Assembly (NCBI GenBank): GCA_033558025.1
Contig: JAUCEF010000006.1
Coordinates: 1,240,001 to 1,304,000 of the forward strand
Origin: Phytophthora sp. 'mugwort'
Taxonomy: Eukaryota; Oomycota; Peronosporomycetes; Peronosporales; Peronosporaceae
Direction: 5' to 3'
Length of the DNA: 64,000 bases
The notes under the pieces were generated by a model. The model was not told the DNA's origin, searched no databases, and saw nothing but the letters and a program-made list of their open reading frames with translations. Positions 46,690 to 57,653 of the stretch are shown piece after piece. The position numbers and the translations under genes are program-made. Numbering within the stretch: the first letter of the stretch is position 1; the number at the start of each line of letters is the position of its first letter.

Positions 46690-47650
46690 GCTTCTGTTGG
46701 TTCGGCGGACGTCACGGCTTTCTGCGCACGTCGGAAGATAAAAATGGGAACGTGTACTGACAAGGATAATTCAGTACTATGAGGCACGGTTCGAGAAGCG
46801 AGGGTGGACCACACGGACGAGCTACTGTACTCGAAATATCATATCTAGAAAATTGCATATCCAGTACATATTATATGTTGGATATATTATAACATATATA
46901 TGTATGTATATATATCGGAACAGCAAAAACCCTTAATGAAAGTCATACAATGCACGACCATTAGACTTAACCTTGTATGAAAACTTCGGCACATTTGTCG
47001 ACGGGTTTTTCCGTCGTTATCTGTAGCGGACGGTATGATGTAAATTCGTTTGGTTGGGCGACGGAAGACAACTGCATTGAAATGACGACCCCCTCTGTTA
47101 GCGAGAAACTACACACTAAATAATGTATAATAACTGCAACAAAACCGTCCCAGTGCACATATGTACACGCCACTACCGAGGCAGGAACATACAATCTTCC
47201 TCACATTCCCACTTCGCGGTTCTGGTGACAGACGGTCGGTATAGTCTGCCACGGGCTTGACCAAGTGGCAGTTGCGATACCACATCGCAAAGGTTGCACC
47301 GTTCGCAGCGGCGCAACGACCAAGGTCCCCAATCAGCCCGAGCGCAGCGACAATGATAGTACCTTCTTTTCAGGCCACACCCATATCAGGTCACAGTTGG
47401 TCACGTACACAATCAATGCGAAGTTACCGTATGTGATTACATGATCGTTAGTACAATCGGCGTTTGTCAATCATCAGCCATTGCTAATTATGGCGAAGCT
47501 GACAATGCAAAGTGTGCCGCGCACGCAGCCGAGTCGTGTACCCTCGAGAGCACGCTGCTGAAAGGGAGGACTTGATGGAGAATATTTCTCGTTATGGATC
47601 GCAGCGTACAACTTGTGATGGGGGAGGGGTATATTACTACCCGTAAACTT
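46690..47650. other. Intergenic, AT-rich microsatellite, nothing else recognised
   Basis: 46855-46920 is a TA/ATATGT-rich low-complexity tract. The rest holds short open frames with no recognisable similarity. No RNA gene was seen. Confidence 0.4.
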
Positions 47651-48420
47651 GGCATGTAGCTAGGATAGTGGATCGGCGTGTTAATGAAGGAGGTGTGAAG
47701 TATCGAACATTTCGGCTTCACAGACGCCGGACAGATCGAAGCTTCTATCAAAAGACATGGGAGCCTCTGATGGCATTGCTTGAGGATGGTTTGACAACGA
47801 GCTTAACATGGTGGATAGCTGGAGACAGAGCGGAGGAAAACAGTTTGATAAGTTTTGTAAGGATGACCCTTTTGGAAAGCATACTATCGGCGCTGGTTTG
47901 AAAGGTTTGGGCCTTTATGAGGCATTTAAAAAGCCCCAGCTATAGCAGATCGTCCAGATATCATCTCAGACCAGAATATCGATGGATTTATCTCGGATTC
48001 CCGACGGAATTATGATGTTGATCGTTCCGAGGGGACGACATGGAAAGTTTTCCTTGTGTTTTTGCGTCGCCTTCGTGATTGTGGTCGCGATTTTGCGTTT
48101 AACGTTATGGAGGAAAACAATTTGCTATTGCTGGTGCCGAGGTGCTCGGGTGATCCATGAGCTTGACTTATATGATGGATTGTAGTTGGTTGATTTTACA
48201 ACCATCAGTTCGTCGGGCATGCATTTGTGCTTCAAGTTGCTGGAAAGCGTCGTCTTGTGTATGACGGAGATAAAGGCAAGCCCGTTAAGTCTGCAAGCTG
48301 GATCAACTATTATTCTGTCATCCGGTCATTCAAGGTATTCAACAAACGAGTGGCGCGCAGCTAGACTGACACGTAGGTTGAAGAAGAAGGAAGTCGGGGC
48401 ATTTTCGTCACTGACTTGAT
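47650..48420 (+). pseudogene. Decayed coding stretch of unknown repeat family
   Basis: Plus-strand frames shift around 47830-47945. Readable segments are DKFCKDDPFGKHTIGAGLKG (near 47852), DGFISDSRRNYDVDRSEGTT (near 47981) and, from about 48213, VAGKRRLVYDGDKGKPVKSA. Composition is protein-like, but stops interrupt every frame. I do not recognise the family; a decayed effector-like or transposon protein are both possible. It lies at the start of the repeat-rich block. Confidence 0.35.
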
Positions 48421-48626
48421 AATAACGGAAACGGCAATGTCATCATCTATCGTCTGCGCATTTCGTTAATTCCATCTGGTTGGATGTAGTGTATCCATAA
48501 GCGCTAACAACAGATATAAAAAGGTTGATACAGAGAAGGCCGGCGAATTACATTTTAGCTTATCTATTTATGCCTGCGACTTGAAATCTTATGAATACCA
48601 TTTGAAACATCCAGCTTGTTTTCTCG

Positions 48627-48721
48627 AGCCTATTTAGGCCATCCTATTTTCACCAGTCTCCTTAGACCAGCCTAATTATGCCAATCTATTTTGGCCAGCG
48701 TATTTTACCAGTCTATTTGTA
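48627..48721. repeat. Degenerate 14-base tandem array
   Basis: Seven units. The first five are exactly 14 bases long, on a pattern agycTAttttggcc: agcctatttaggcc, atcctattttcacc, agtctccttagacc, agcctaattatgcc, aatctattttggcc. Two shorter ones follow. The period is exact while the bases drift. Confidence 0.7.
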
Positions 48722-48989
48722 TCTTGTAGTAGCGGAACCTGGATGATATTCCAAAGAAAATCTTTTTCTATTATATTATCCACTCACCATTTTGGTGACA
48801 CGACAGAAGACCGCACAGCCGATGCAAATCTAGGCAACAATTTGGCAATATGAGCAAGAACAAGGAAATGAGTATGCTCAGGAATATGCCCGCAAACCTT
48901 TCGACCTCAACATGTCCGATAGCATAACACGAGACAGAAAATGGCTTCTTGGAAAAGGCGGAGTACGCCTTCGAAAGGCGTGGCTTCAG

Positions 48990-49720
48990 CTACTCTAGGA
49001 GACTCGACGCATGTTAATGGAAGCGACACCTGACTCTCATTTTAAGGCAAGTGTGACCGGAATTCTGGACGAGCGTTCAACATGGATGGGTCGCTGCAAG
49101 GCTCAGCACGCACTACAGAAAGCACAACGGCCTTTAGTTGCTGAAGTAGACACCGGGTCAATCGGTACCAATCGAACGTCAACTCATGGCATGGAGATTG
49201 CTGGCGATTCGCACGTTGATCGTGTATATGTTGGTGAAAGGTGGAATATCCTACTGGTCATTGGTCATCATCGTAGGCTTCAAAACGCGATATTTCAGTT
49301 ACATGCTACTTTGCTAAAAGAAAATCGTGTGCTTGCTCAGATTGTCTATGATTCCAGTTTGATGATTGGCGTTTTAAACGCGTTTACCACTAGTGTGGAG
49401 AGCACTATCCAACTTGCACGGCTGAAAGACAAGATCGACGATTCTCAAGAGGTAATCGTCGCAATTGCGACCCATATGATTGTTCGCATCATTCAAATGC
49501 ATGGCACTATTTGACCCGGATCCAGAAAACATGGATGAAGCTCCTTCAGAGGCATTCGCGAATGCCAGAATTGATCGGGCAAGAGACAAATACAAAGCCA
49601 CGCTTAAGGAGCTGTACGCCGTATGTCCTAATGATGATGATCCAGATGAACCTTTGCTCACATACCACACCAAAAACTTCGGAAAACCCGCCGGATTTCC
49701 CGAAATGACTAGCTAACGAC
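48990..49720 (+). other. Open frames of unknown origin, repeat-like context
   Basis: A 167-codon frame (49011-49514) is followed, with overlap, by a 78-codon frame (49480-49716) reading MALFDPDPENMDEAPSEAFA and ending FGKPAGFPEMTS. The second has an acidic, well-formed look. They may be one protein split by a frameshift near 49490. A further acidic Ser/Thr-rich frame is at 49889-50113 (ending LAMMLYDVAA). I recognise no domain. Given the Ulp1-like fragment beyond the Gypsy insertion, they may belong to one large DNA transposon. Confidence 0.35.
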
Positions 49721-50389
49721 TAAGAAAACGTTTCACTAAAAAACATTTTGTTTGTATTAGGCAAGTGTCTATGTCCCTCTCATATTTAAATGCTATCACT
49801 TGAGTTAGATTCTTGCGCGCATTCATACGAATCTACATCAAGTCGAACAGCAGCTACAGTTTCGACCTCAACATCTTCCCGATAACTGTTGCTTCGACCA
49901 ACCACAGGGCGATCAGTACTGCGAATTCAGACTTGTAATTCCCTTTCGCTTGAATCGTCGGTGTCTCTAACTTTTGTTTCTTCACTTAAGCTAGAAGGGG
50001 AAGGCACAGCACGAGCGGAGGAAACGGAGAGTGAAACCGAAGACACTAGTGATAATTTCAGTACGCTTGATCCTGCCGATCTTGCAATGATGCTTTACGA
50101 CGTAGCCGCATGAGTTATATTGACGAAATTGAAGATCCCGACATAGAGTCGCGTAGTAGATAATCTCTTGCGACATCATTGGACGCAGGCAATATCGAGA
50201 TGGCCGAATAATCGTTGGTATCACAACCGCATCTACGTCGAATTACGTGGAAGCTCTCGTAGTGCCAATGCAACCCTCGTCAACGCTGCAACGAGTTTCA
50301 GTGGTCGAACATCAACAGCAAAGGAAGCATCGTCGCCACCAGGAAACAGGAGCGACGAGAGTTCGCAGCGAGGAGGAGTCGACGTGGTG
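49721..50389. other. Repeat-derived stretch with one short acidic frame
   Basis: It contains the 74-codon frame at 49889-50113 noted above and otherwise frames broken by stops. The right part (50260-50390) may be internal to, or beyond, the Gypsy LTR, whose inner limit cannot be set because only one LTR is present. Confidence 0.3.
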
Positions 50390-50790
50390 AATGCAGCGAG
50401 GCTGCGTAGCATAGGGCGTCAGAGGAAGACGTATGACTCGCCGAGTCTTAGCTGTGGTTATCCTAAACCCTAAGGTCTCCACCGAGACTTAGATCACTCT
50501 AGTTATACCACTAGAGACTCAAAGAGTCAGTATATCTAAACCTAGGGCAATACTCTCTTTGATGCTAAAACTGAACTGTTATATTGTTTGCTTATCTGCG
50601 CCAAAACCGCCTGTGGTGTAAATGTATGACTCTAACTATCTGCCATAGTTTAACCTAGTCAAATGCATATCGAGTGGCCCTGTGGCCACGTACTGGAACC
50701 CTGTTAATCCAAGTGGTACCGAGTACCACTTACTGCAAGGTGACACGTATCACGGCTACACTCGTGTAACCTTCGTATAACCCCGTTACA
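50390..50790 (-). repeat. Gypsy 3' LTR (lower limit approximate)
   Basis: On the minus strand the sequence TGTAACGGGG begins at 50790 and is directly preceded by the purine tract agtgggggagag (50791-50802). A polypurine tract against TG is the hallmark of a 3' LTR start. The end at about 50390 is a guess from typical length. Confidence 0.6.
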
Positions 50791-50922
50791 CTCTCCCCCA
50801 CTAAATCGTGGACATATCGTATCCACGAGGGTACCCACGTTCTGTGGTTTTGACCACGGAAACTTCTCTCCAAGAGCGCTCAACCCCTGACGGATTCCTC
50901 ATGCCCACAGCTCGCTGACTTT

Positions 50923-50995
50923 CAACCCAGTTAACTCAGTGGTAGAGCACTCGCTTCATAAGCGCAAGGCCGGTGGTTCGATTCCACCGAAGGCC
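50923..50995 (+). tRNA. tRNA-Met(CAT)-like sequence, 5' acceptor arm broken
   Basis: The A-box-like ttaactcagtggtagagc, anticodon loop ttcataa (CAT at 50957-50959) and a perfect T-arm, cggtggttcgattccaccg, are all present, followed by the 3' acceptor strand aaggcc. The 5' acceptor strand should read ggcctt but reads aaccca, and the lower anticodon stem is imperfect. It is therefore a tRNA relic or a tRNA-derived insertion. It lies inside the Gypsy element, between the chromodomain and the LTR. Confidence 0.6.
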
Positions 50996-51196
50996 TATAT
51001 CGTCTGGGTCCAACCCAACTGTGTCTTGGACACCGACGACGACGTCAACTTCCGGCGGTCTCAGGCCTCGCTTTCTCGCTCCTCTAGAGCTAATGCACCA
51101 TGTGCATCTGCTTCCGCAGCCTGCCGTACTCTCGTTTGTGACATGCTGGCTACCTTGTCCCAAGGTCAGATCGGAAGCCTTCAGGCTGACCTTGGC

Positions 51197-53345
51197 TCAT
51201 CCCGAGCTAGTGCTGGGACACTCGTGGCGACGCAGTGGTCGCCGGCCTTCGGGGCCATGTCGATCGTGACGATCAAAACTGTCGACGACGTCAGGGCAGT
51301 CTTGCCGGAGGGTCACCTCATACTCCCATGAGTTCTCTGAATGGGGATATCTCCACTTCACAAGGTACTGGGTTCGACCCTTGCGGCGACGCCGCGCCAC
51401 TAGGCTTTCCACATGATAGTGGAGTTCTCCCTGCTCATCGATCAATGGTGGAGGCGGCCTCCGGTCCGCTTGACCCTCGCGCTGCGCGTCAGGTGAAGCT
51501 GGAGTCGCTTAGAACTCTGGTATGGTATCACCATGCGTAGTTCCGCGATGTGGATGAGCATCGCTCTCGCCCAGTTGACGAACTCGAAGCTGTTCATCAG
51601 CGAGTCGGCTGGTTAGAGTCTGCAGAATCATCTGCGCGCCGCGTGGTGGCTCTGGCGCGGCCAGCGGCTCGTCGTCTCGAAGCAGTGGAGTGACCGCTCG
51701 TCGAGCGTCGTGGTCAAGTGGACCTCTTTGTGCGCCTCCAGCGCTCTGTCCAGCAGCCACTACCCGTGGCACGGTCTGCGCCCCGAGTGGGCTCCGAGGC
51801 GCCAACGCCTCCGCGCTCACCTGAGCCGGGTCCCAATACGGCTTGAGGAGCCCTATGTAGAACAAAGGGTGTGTACACATCTTCTTTGGAAGGTTGAGCG
51901 TGTCCGCAAGGCCTTTCTTGGCCACGATCTTGAAAGGTTCGATGAAGCGCGGGCGCAACTTGGTCTTAAAGACCGCAGACACTGCATGTGTCGGTAGGTT
52001 TTTAGCGTTTAATAAAGCTTGGTCACCGACCGTAAACTCTTCCACATTTCCTCTGCCTCTGGCATCCGCCTGTTCCTTCTGAACGTCTTGGCTCTCAAAA
52101 GCCATCGCGTCGTACATGTCTTAAGACATTCAAATACGTTGACAAGAACGCGTCAACTTGGTTGCGAGCCGCAACAGGGCTGACATCAGCGAGCCCTTCG
52201 GCTATTCCTCCCCCATCAAGCCCTGAACCACGGAGTGGTAGCGTCAACGGGATGCGAGGGTGAGTGAGACCGTTCACATAAAACGGGGTGAAGCCAGTTG
52301 AGGCATGCACCGCATTGTTCAATGCAAACTCAACGAGTGGGAGCATCGAACTCCATTGCTTGGGTCTGTCTGCACAGACGCTCCGTAGCATCTCTTCGAC
52401 TACGCGATTCTCGCGTTCAGTCTGACCGTCGGTCTGCGGATTGTCCGCTGTGGACATGTCGAGTCGAGTGCCGGGCACCTTAAAGACCGACATCCAAAAC
52501 TTACCCGTGAAACGGGGATCTCGATCCGAGACAATTGCCTCTGGCAGACCATGCTGTCGAAAGACACAATCCATGAACAGCGTGGCTGTTCTTTCTCCAT
52601 CGATGGAGTCCGGCACCGCCGCTAAATGAGCCAGCTTGCTCAATCGGTCGACAAAGACCACGATGCCCGTGTTGCCCGCCGTCTCCCGTCGCAGGCCGAA
52701 CACAAAGTCCATACTCATGAATTGCAACACCCCGCGGGTACAGGCAAGCTGGCCAACGGCGCAGGGCGAGTGTGGCGAGGTTTTAACCTGTTGACACGCT
52801 TTACACGTGCGTACATACGTACTGACCCACTTGTAAAGCTTCGGCCACCAGTAGTGGGAGCTCACCGAGCTGTAGGGCTTTTCTCGATCGAGATGACCGT
52901 CAAGTGGGGGTATCATGTGCCTCATAGAGGATACGGTACTTGAGATCCTCTTCGTGAGTAACCACGACACGTGGGGTCTCTTCTGAATCAGTACCGTAGT
53001 ACACTAGGCCATCACCGAGAGTGTATCGATGTCGCCTCGCGCGCAACCGCGCTGATAGCTTAATGTCTGAGTTAGCAAAATCCGCGCTTCCTAGCGCATG
53101 TAGCAGAGCGACGCAAGACTCGTCACGCGCGTATGCACTGCGGATCAAGTCTGTCACAGACGAAGTCACCGTCGTGACGTGAGCGATCTCATAGTCTGGC
53201 CTGCATGATAATGCATGGGCCAAGGCGTTCTGCCTGCCAGGCTTGTACTTCACCTCGAAGTTGTACTCCGCAAAGAAGGAGAGCCAACAGGCCATTCTCT
53301 GAGGGAGATGAGGCGACTGGGTCGCCGCGCGTAGCGACGCATGAT
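51197..53345 (-). pseudogene. Gypsy pol fragment: RNase H end, integrase, chromodomain
   Basis: 53345-52900 reads ATQSPHLPQRMACWLSFFAE then KYKPGRQNALAHALSCRPDY, the end of RNase H and the connection. 52970-52095 has the integrase zinc region (HYWWPK...CKACQQVK), then FMSMDFVFGL with the first Asp, the second-Asp segment IVSDRDPRFTGKFW and the third-residue region DNPQTDGQTERENRVVEE. 52117-51509 is the integrase C-terminal region. 51445-51197 is a chromodomain (YLVKWRYPHSENSWEYEV). Frameshifts near 52100-52120 and 51500 and the missing 5' part make it a defective copy. Chromodomains steer integration to particular chromatin (family knowledge). Confidence 0.85.
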
Positions 53346-53399
53346 GACCTCGCTGCTAGAGGCTGTCTAGGAGACGATACAATGATGACCGTAGCGAAT

Positions 53400-53860
53400 A
53401 ATTTGTTTGGATTTGATCGCCGTATCACACTCGTGGATCCATTCTGCGTTAGGCGTTGTCCTTAATGGAGAAATCATGAACGATACCCAGGGGATACAAC
53501 ATCTTAGCATCTACTTCCAGCGAATTTGTCCTCATTCATGTAAACTGCAACGCGAATCATTGGTGTAGTATCATGATTGAATTCACGCCGGAGCACGTGT
53601 ACTTTAACTTCTACGACCCCATGAACTCGAAATACGCGACTTACGTTCGATCTGTAGCCGAGAAGCTATCAGCGTTGCTTCGAGTCGTTTTACCAGGTGT
53701 ACGCTGCGAGATACAAGAGTACGTCACAGATGTAGGGATCCAGACTGACAACTACAATTGTGGTTTTTACGTCCTGCTGGGATTCGAACACTTGACAAGA
53801 GCACCAACGTTCGGCCACGTAGACAGAAAAACACTACCATACCTTCGATACAGTGCTTAA
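53400..53860 (+). pseudogene. Ulp1-like cysteine protease (C48) fragment
   Basis: The plus strand from about 53515 reads SEFVLIHVNC and NHWCSIMIEFTPEHVYF, then NFYDPMNSKYATY, and later VGIQTDNYNCGFYVLLGFE. The catalytic features are in order: His in NHW, Asp in NFYD, the oxyanion Gln in IQTD and Cys in NCGF. This fits Ulp1/SENP-type proteases, which occur as captured domains in large DNA transposons. There is a frame break near 53555 and no intact N-terminus. It directly abuts the truncated end of the Gypsy element. Confidence 0.6.
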
Positions 53861-54700
53861 GCCTGTGCTACTAGATCGGTCAGACATACAATCATTTTCT
53901 TCTTACGAAAAAGTTGTATGGTCTCGCTCATTGGCAAATACTCGGTGGTACTATCTAGCAAAACATAGTGGGACATCTCAGATATGTTTAGTTCAAACAA
54001 TGATCCATACAACGCAACTAATTTCGAGCCTTACAATTTCGGCAGCCCTACGACAACAACTCAGCCATCCTACATCTGAAACATATTAACCGGACGTGTA
54101 TACCCGAGCCCACTCATATGTCTTAACTCGCTCTATCGTATCGGGGGCCAGTCTGGTAGCAGTCGGGATTAATAGGCATAGTTTGGATCGACTCGGGGAC
54201 CAATCTGGAACAATAGATTCGTCTCATTTTTTATAGTCTGGAGCAGCAACACGTGCCCTGAACAATATACTACGTAGTCTACATAACGTCAGCACTAACA
54301 GTTTGACGAATGTCAAGTGAAGGACGACGATTCAATATGCATTTAATAATTTACCGCGTTGGCGTTATGGACAACACAATATAGCCATGCAAATCCTGGC
54401 AAGGTTATACCGGAAATTTGAAAGCTATTGGAGGACTTCTAGACAAAAGGGTTTTAACAGGTTTTAAGTGACTTGAGTGACTTCAGTTATACGGCAAAGC
54501 ATGGTGTTGGTTGGGGTGGATTGTTTTGAGATCAGACGGAATACTACAACTTGCGTACGTGTGCATGCAGGGAGTGCAAGGTCTGTACTTCGGGTTCATC
54601 TTATACTTTGGTCTTGCCGGTTCTTTGCGTACGAGCTGGTCGTGTTGCTGCGACAGATCGGACACGACGTGCTACCCCCCCCCCCCCCCAGCGCTGGCTA
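53861..54700. other. Decayed repeat sequence, nothing recognised
   Basis: Frames are short. The stretch at 54130-54250 has loosely repeated phrases (ggccagtctggtag, gaccaatctggaac) resembling units of the 14-base array at 48627. A C15 run lies at about 54666-54680. No gene was recognised. Confidence 0.3.
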
Positions 54701-57300
54701 CTCCACGACTGAAAATAAAGTTATGCACGCGAACGGATTGAGTCCACCATCTCCACGGGCAAGTACGACTTCTTGAACGGTGATATGGTCCGCATTGCCT
54801 AGATATCAAGAAGACTAGCCAAACGGTGTTTTGTGCTAGCAAAAGCAGCAGTAACGACTTCCCCCAGTCTGATCATGCCGCGTCATCCTTTGAGGTCTCG
54901 TGCCGCGTCGGAGTAGCCAGTGTACTCAGCTCCTCAAGTATTTCGCCCTCTCCATCCACTCGTACCCAATCGCTTCAGAATACAGTGACCGAGACGACAC
55001 TGCTAAAGCTACACGGGACTAGGACATCATGCATACGACACGGTTAAACGTATGGTGGACACTATTGGATCTTGTATCCGGCTGACAAGTAGAGCGCCTC
55101 AACTGGTTATCCTGCGCTCAGGGCGAGCAGGGCAAGAACAAACAGTCCAAGAAAGAGACGGTTGCGAACGCGCCGATTGACAAGGTTGGCGGCGTCGGTA
55201 GTGGGCCCATGACGCCAAAAGAGAGGTGCAGCGGCAGGTACTTCGTCAACTCGTGGACTACTCGACAAACTATGTGCATGTGTTTCTTGCCAAGAACAAG
55301 GACGAAGCCACAAAGCAGTTTAACAACTTCTTTGTTTATTTTTGAAGATATCCAACTGTAAGCTCCACGTGGTGCGCACTAACGGATAATGAATACGTCC
55401 ACGCAGACGCGTTCTGCAAGGAGGCAGGTGATCAATACAGCCGATAATCAAGATTCAAATGATAAGGCAGAAAGAATGTACCGAACCGTGCTGAATGTCG
55501 CGAGATGCATGGTGTTCGCAAACGGACTACACCTGTACTTCTGGGAAGAGGTGGTGAAGTATACCGCTTTCGTACTTAACAGGATACCGTGTAGTGCGAA
55601 TCCCAAGTGCATGGCACTGTTGGAGATGTTAATGGAACGGTGGTGAACTTGACCGACATCGTCGCGTTCGGGTGCCCGTGCATGCTTACAGTGACCCTGG
55701 TAAGAAGGCGCAGCAGCCAGGAATACAAGTTGGTACGTTCGTGTGTGTGGGGGGGGAATATTGCGCCAACGTCTACCTAGGATTGTGATCACCAATCAGC
55801 ACACCAAGAGCATCAAGAACCCTGGATGACAAGCAAAACACGCAGCTGCAAGCGCACCTCGAGCATCGGATACAAAGTTAAAATACCTGTCAAAACGATC
55901 TAGAGGGGTCCGAAAGCGGAAGGAAGCGAACACGGTGCAGCCACAGACCACGAGACGACGGAAATCCCCATAAGCAGCGAGTTGACGGTCTAGTCAAAGA
56001 CGACGAGTCACAGTAAGAGGTCGTAGAAAAGGTGCAAGAAGAAGCGCACAGCAGTAGCCGACGCTGCAAAAACGGGAGAAGCTGACGATGGCGAAGACTG
56101 TCTAACATCTGGAAATATCAATACACTCGAAAGCGCACGCGCGGCATGGGCGCGAAGCGTGTGTCGGTAGGCAGGGCCAACGCGGTTGTGCAGAAGGACC
56201 CGAAAGACTATCGCAAGCGATGGACGATCTGCATGCAGAGAAATGGTAGAAACCGTAAGAGAGGAAATTGACGCCCTGGAGCAGAATGGCTCGTGGAAAG
56301 TGGTGAAGAAGCTGTAGGGCAAAGTTTCTACAAAGCTAGTGGGTGTCCAAGATGATGACACAAACCGACAGCACCATCGAACGGTATAAGGCGCGCCTTG
56401 TAGCTCGCGGACCCACGAGCAGGAATATGGCGTGGACTATACTTACACGTCTAGCAAGATCACACAGGTTGTGTCAGGCATCTGGGGGGAAGGGGTTCCG
56501 GAGCGTCGCGGAGATGTTTCAAGTGCGTATGGGAAGGCGCAGAAGGAGAAAAAGCTTGCCATTCTCCTCTTCACCCCCAAAGGCATGGCATTCCTGCAGG
56601 AACAGCTTAAGCTCTGTGCGTGGAGAGCAAGTACGACCTGACGTTGATGCTCGAGAAGGCATTAGACGGGGCCAGGTAGTCGGGAGGGTTGTGAGCCACC
56701 AACTGCACAACATCTTGGTGTCGCTGAATTTCCAGCGGTGTTACCAGGATAGCTGTCCCTACGTAAAAGCCGACGTAAACTGCGCAACTCTCGTTGGACG
56801 ACATCCTCGACACTGGCACTAGCGTGGACATAGAGACAATCAAGCCGGCGATTGCCCAAATTGAAGGAGAGGGCTCGTCCGTGTAAGCAAAGCATATGGA
56901 TATGCGTCACAGTTCGTGAAGGGTGTCCTGAACAAACACGGTGCTGATCATCCAGTACGGTGCGTCTAAGATGATGCGAACATCCTGGAGAAAACAATCC
57001 CAGCGCCATGTCTAGGTGAACTGCGTGGGACGGAAGTTGTCATGTTGACCGCACAGGAAGTAGTGTTAGAACTCGTAGGCGGTCCCGTCTGAGACCCTGA
57101 TAAAACGTTGCATGAGAACGACCTGGTGCGAATTAAAAAAAAACGCGCATCATGTGAAAGACAACGTGCAGGAGGAGAACAGCGGCTTTTGGTGTAGAAC
57201 GCGACATGCAGCAGGAGAATGAGGTGATGCAACAGCCGATCAAGTAGGAGGCTTTCCCTAACGAAGCTTACGCGATGATCAACGACCAAGTGAAATTCCT
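54700..57300 (+). mobile_element. Ty1/Copia retrotransposon relic
   Basis: Scattered plus-strand matches in the correct order: gag-like start (near 54740, TISTGKYDFLNGD); integrase core pieces near 55215-55330 (NYVHVFLAKNKDEATKQFNN); the end of integrase at 55395-55640 (AERMYRTVLNVARCMVFANG then YFWEEVVKYTAFVLNR); and reverse transcriptase pieces at 56370-56760 (TIERYKARLVARG, QEYGVDYTYT, AILLFTPKGMAFLQEQL, YQDSCPYVKADVN). Every block is frameshifted. LTRs were not found. Confidence 0.75.
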
Positions 57301-57640
57301 ATCGAGTTGAAACATAGTCTTAAATTGCCTGGTAGCTTACGCCCACCTACGAACAGCTTTAAGTCGTGATAAGCTGAACTTGTATCTCTTGGTCCATGCG
57401 TGGAACCTCGCCTTTTTGTTCAAAAAGGAGGCAGTACTTCCAGATGAATTGTGATGTCGATGAGCTAGCGCTGCGTGTCATCGCTTCGAATAGGCGGATG
57501 GGTCGACTTTGAAGAACCTCTGCTGTGTTGCAGGTGCTGAACCGTTACGGAACAGTCTCCACATCTTAGAAGCGAGATCTATTTGCGAGAGATCACTTCC
57601 GATTTAGCAGTGCTATACGCAGAGCCCCGACAGCCTAGTA
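57301..57640. other. Junction between Copia relic and LINE, nothing recognised
   Basis: About 340 bases with no long frame and no recognisable repeat ends. Confidence 0.35.
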
Positions 57641-57653
57641 CCAGCTGGCGGGA

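Larger units (their letters stand above)
50390..53345 (-). mobile_element. Ty3/Gypsy chromovirus, 5'-truncated
   Basis: Minus-strand order from 53345: end of RNase H, integrase, chromodomain, polypurine tract, LTR. Gag, protease, reverse transcriptase and the 5' LTR are missing. To the right of 53345 the sequence changes abruptly to material leading into an Ulp1-like fragment. Confidence 0.85.

Noticed and set aside
48627..48721. CRISPR-like array
   Set aside because: Units are adjacent without spacers and the host is a eukaryote.
50923..50995. Functional tRNA-Met gene
   Set aside because: The 5' acceptor strand does not pair with aaggcc and the anticodon stem is imperfect; it is listed as tRNA-like only.
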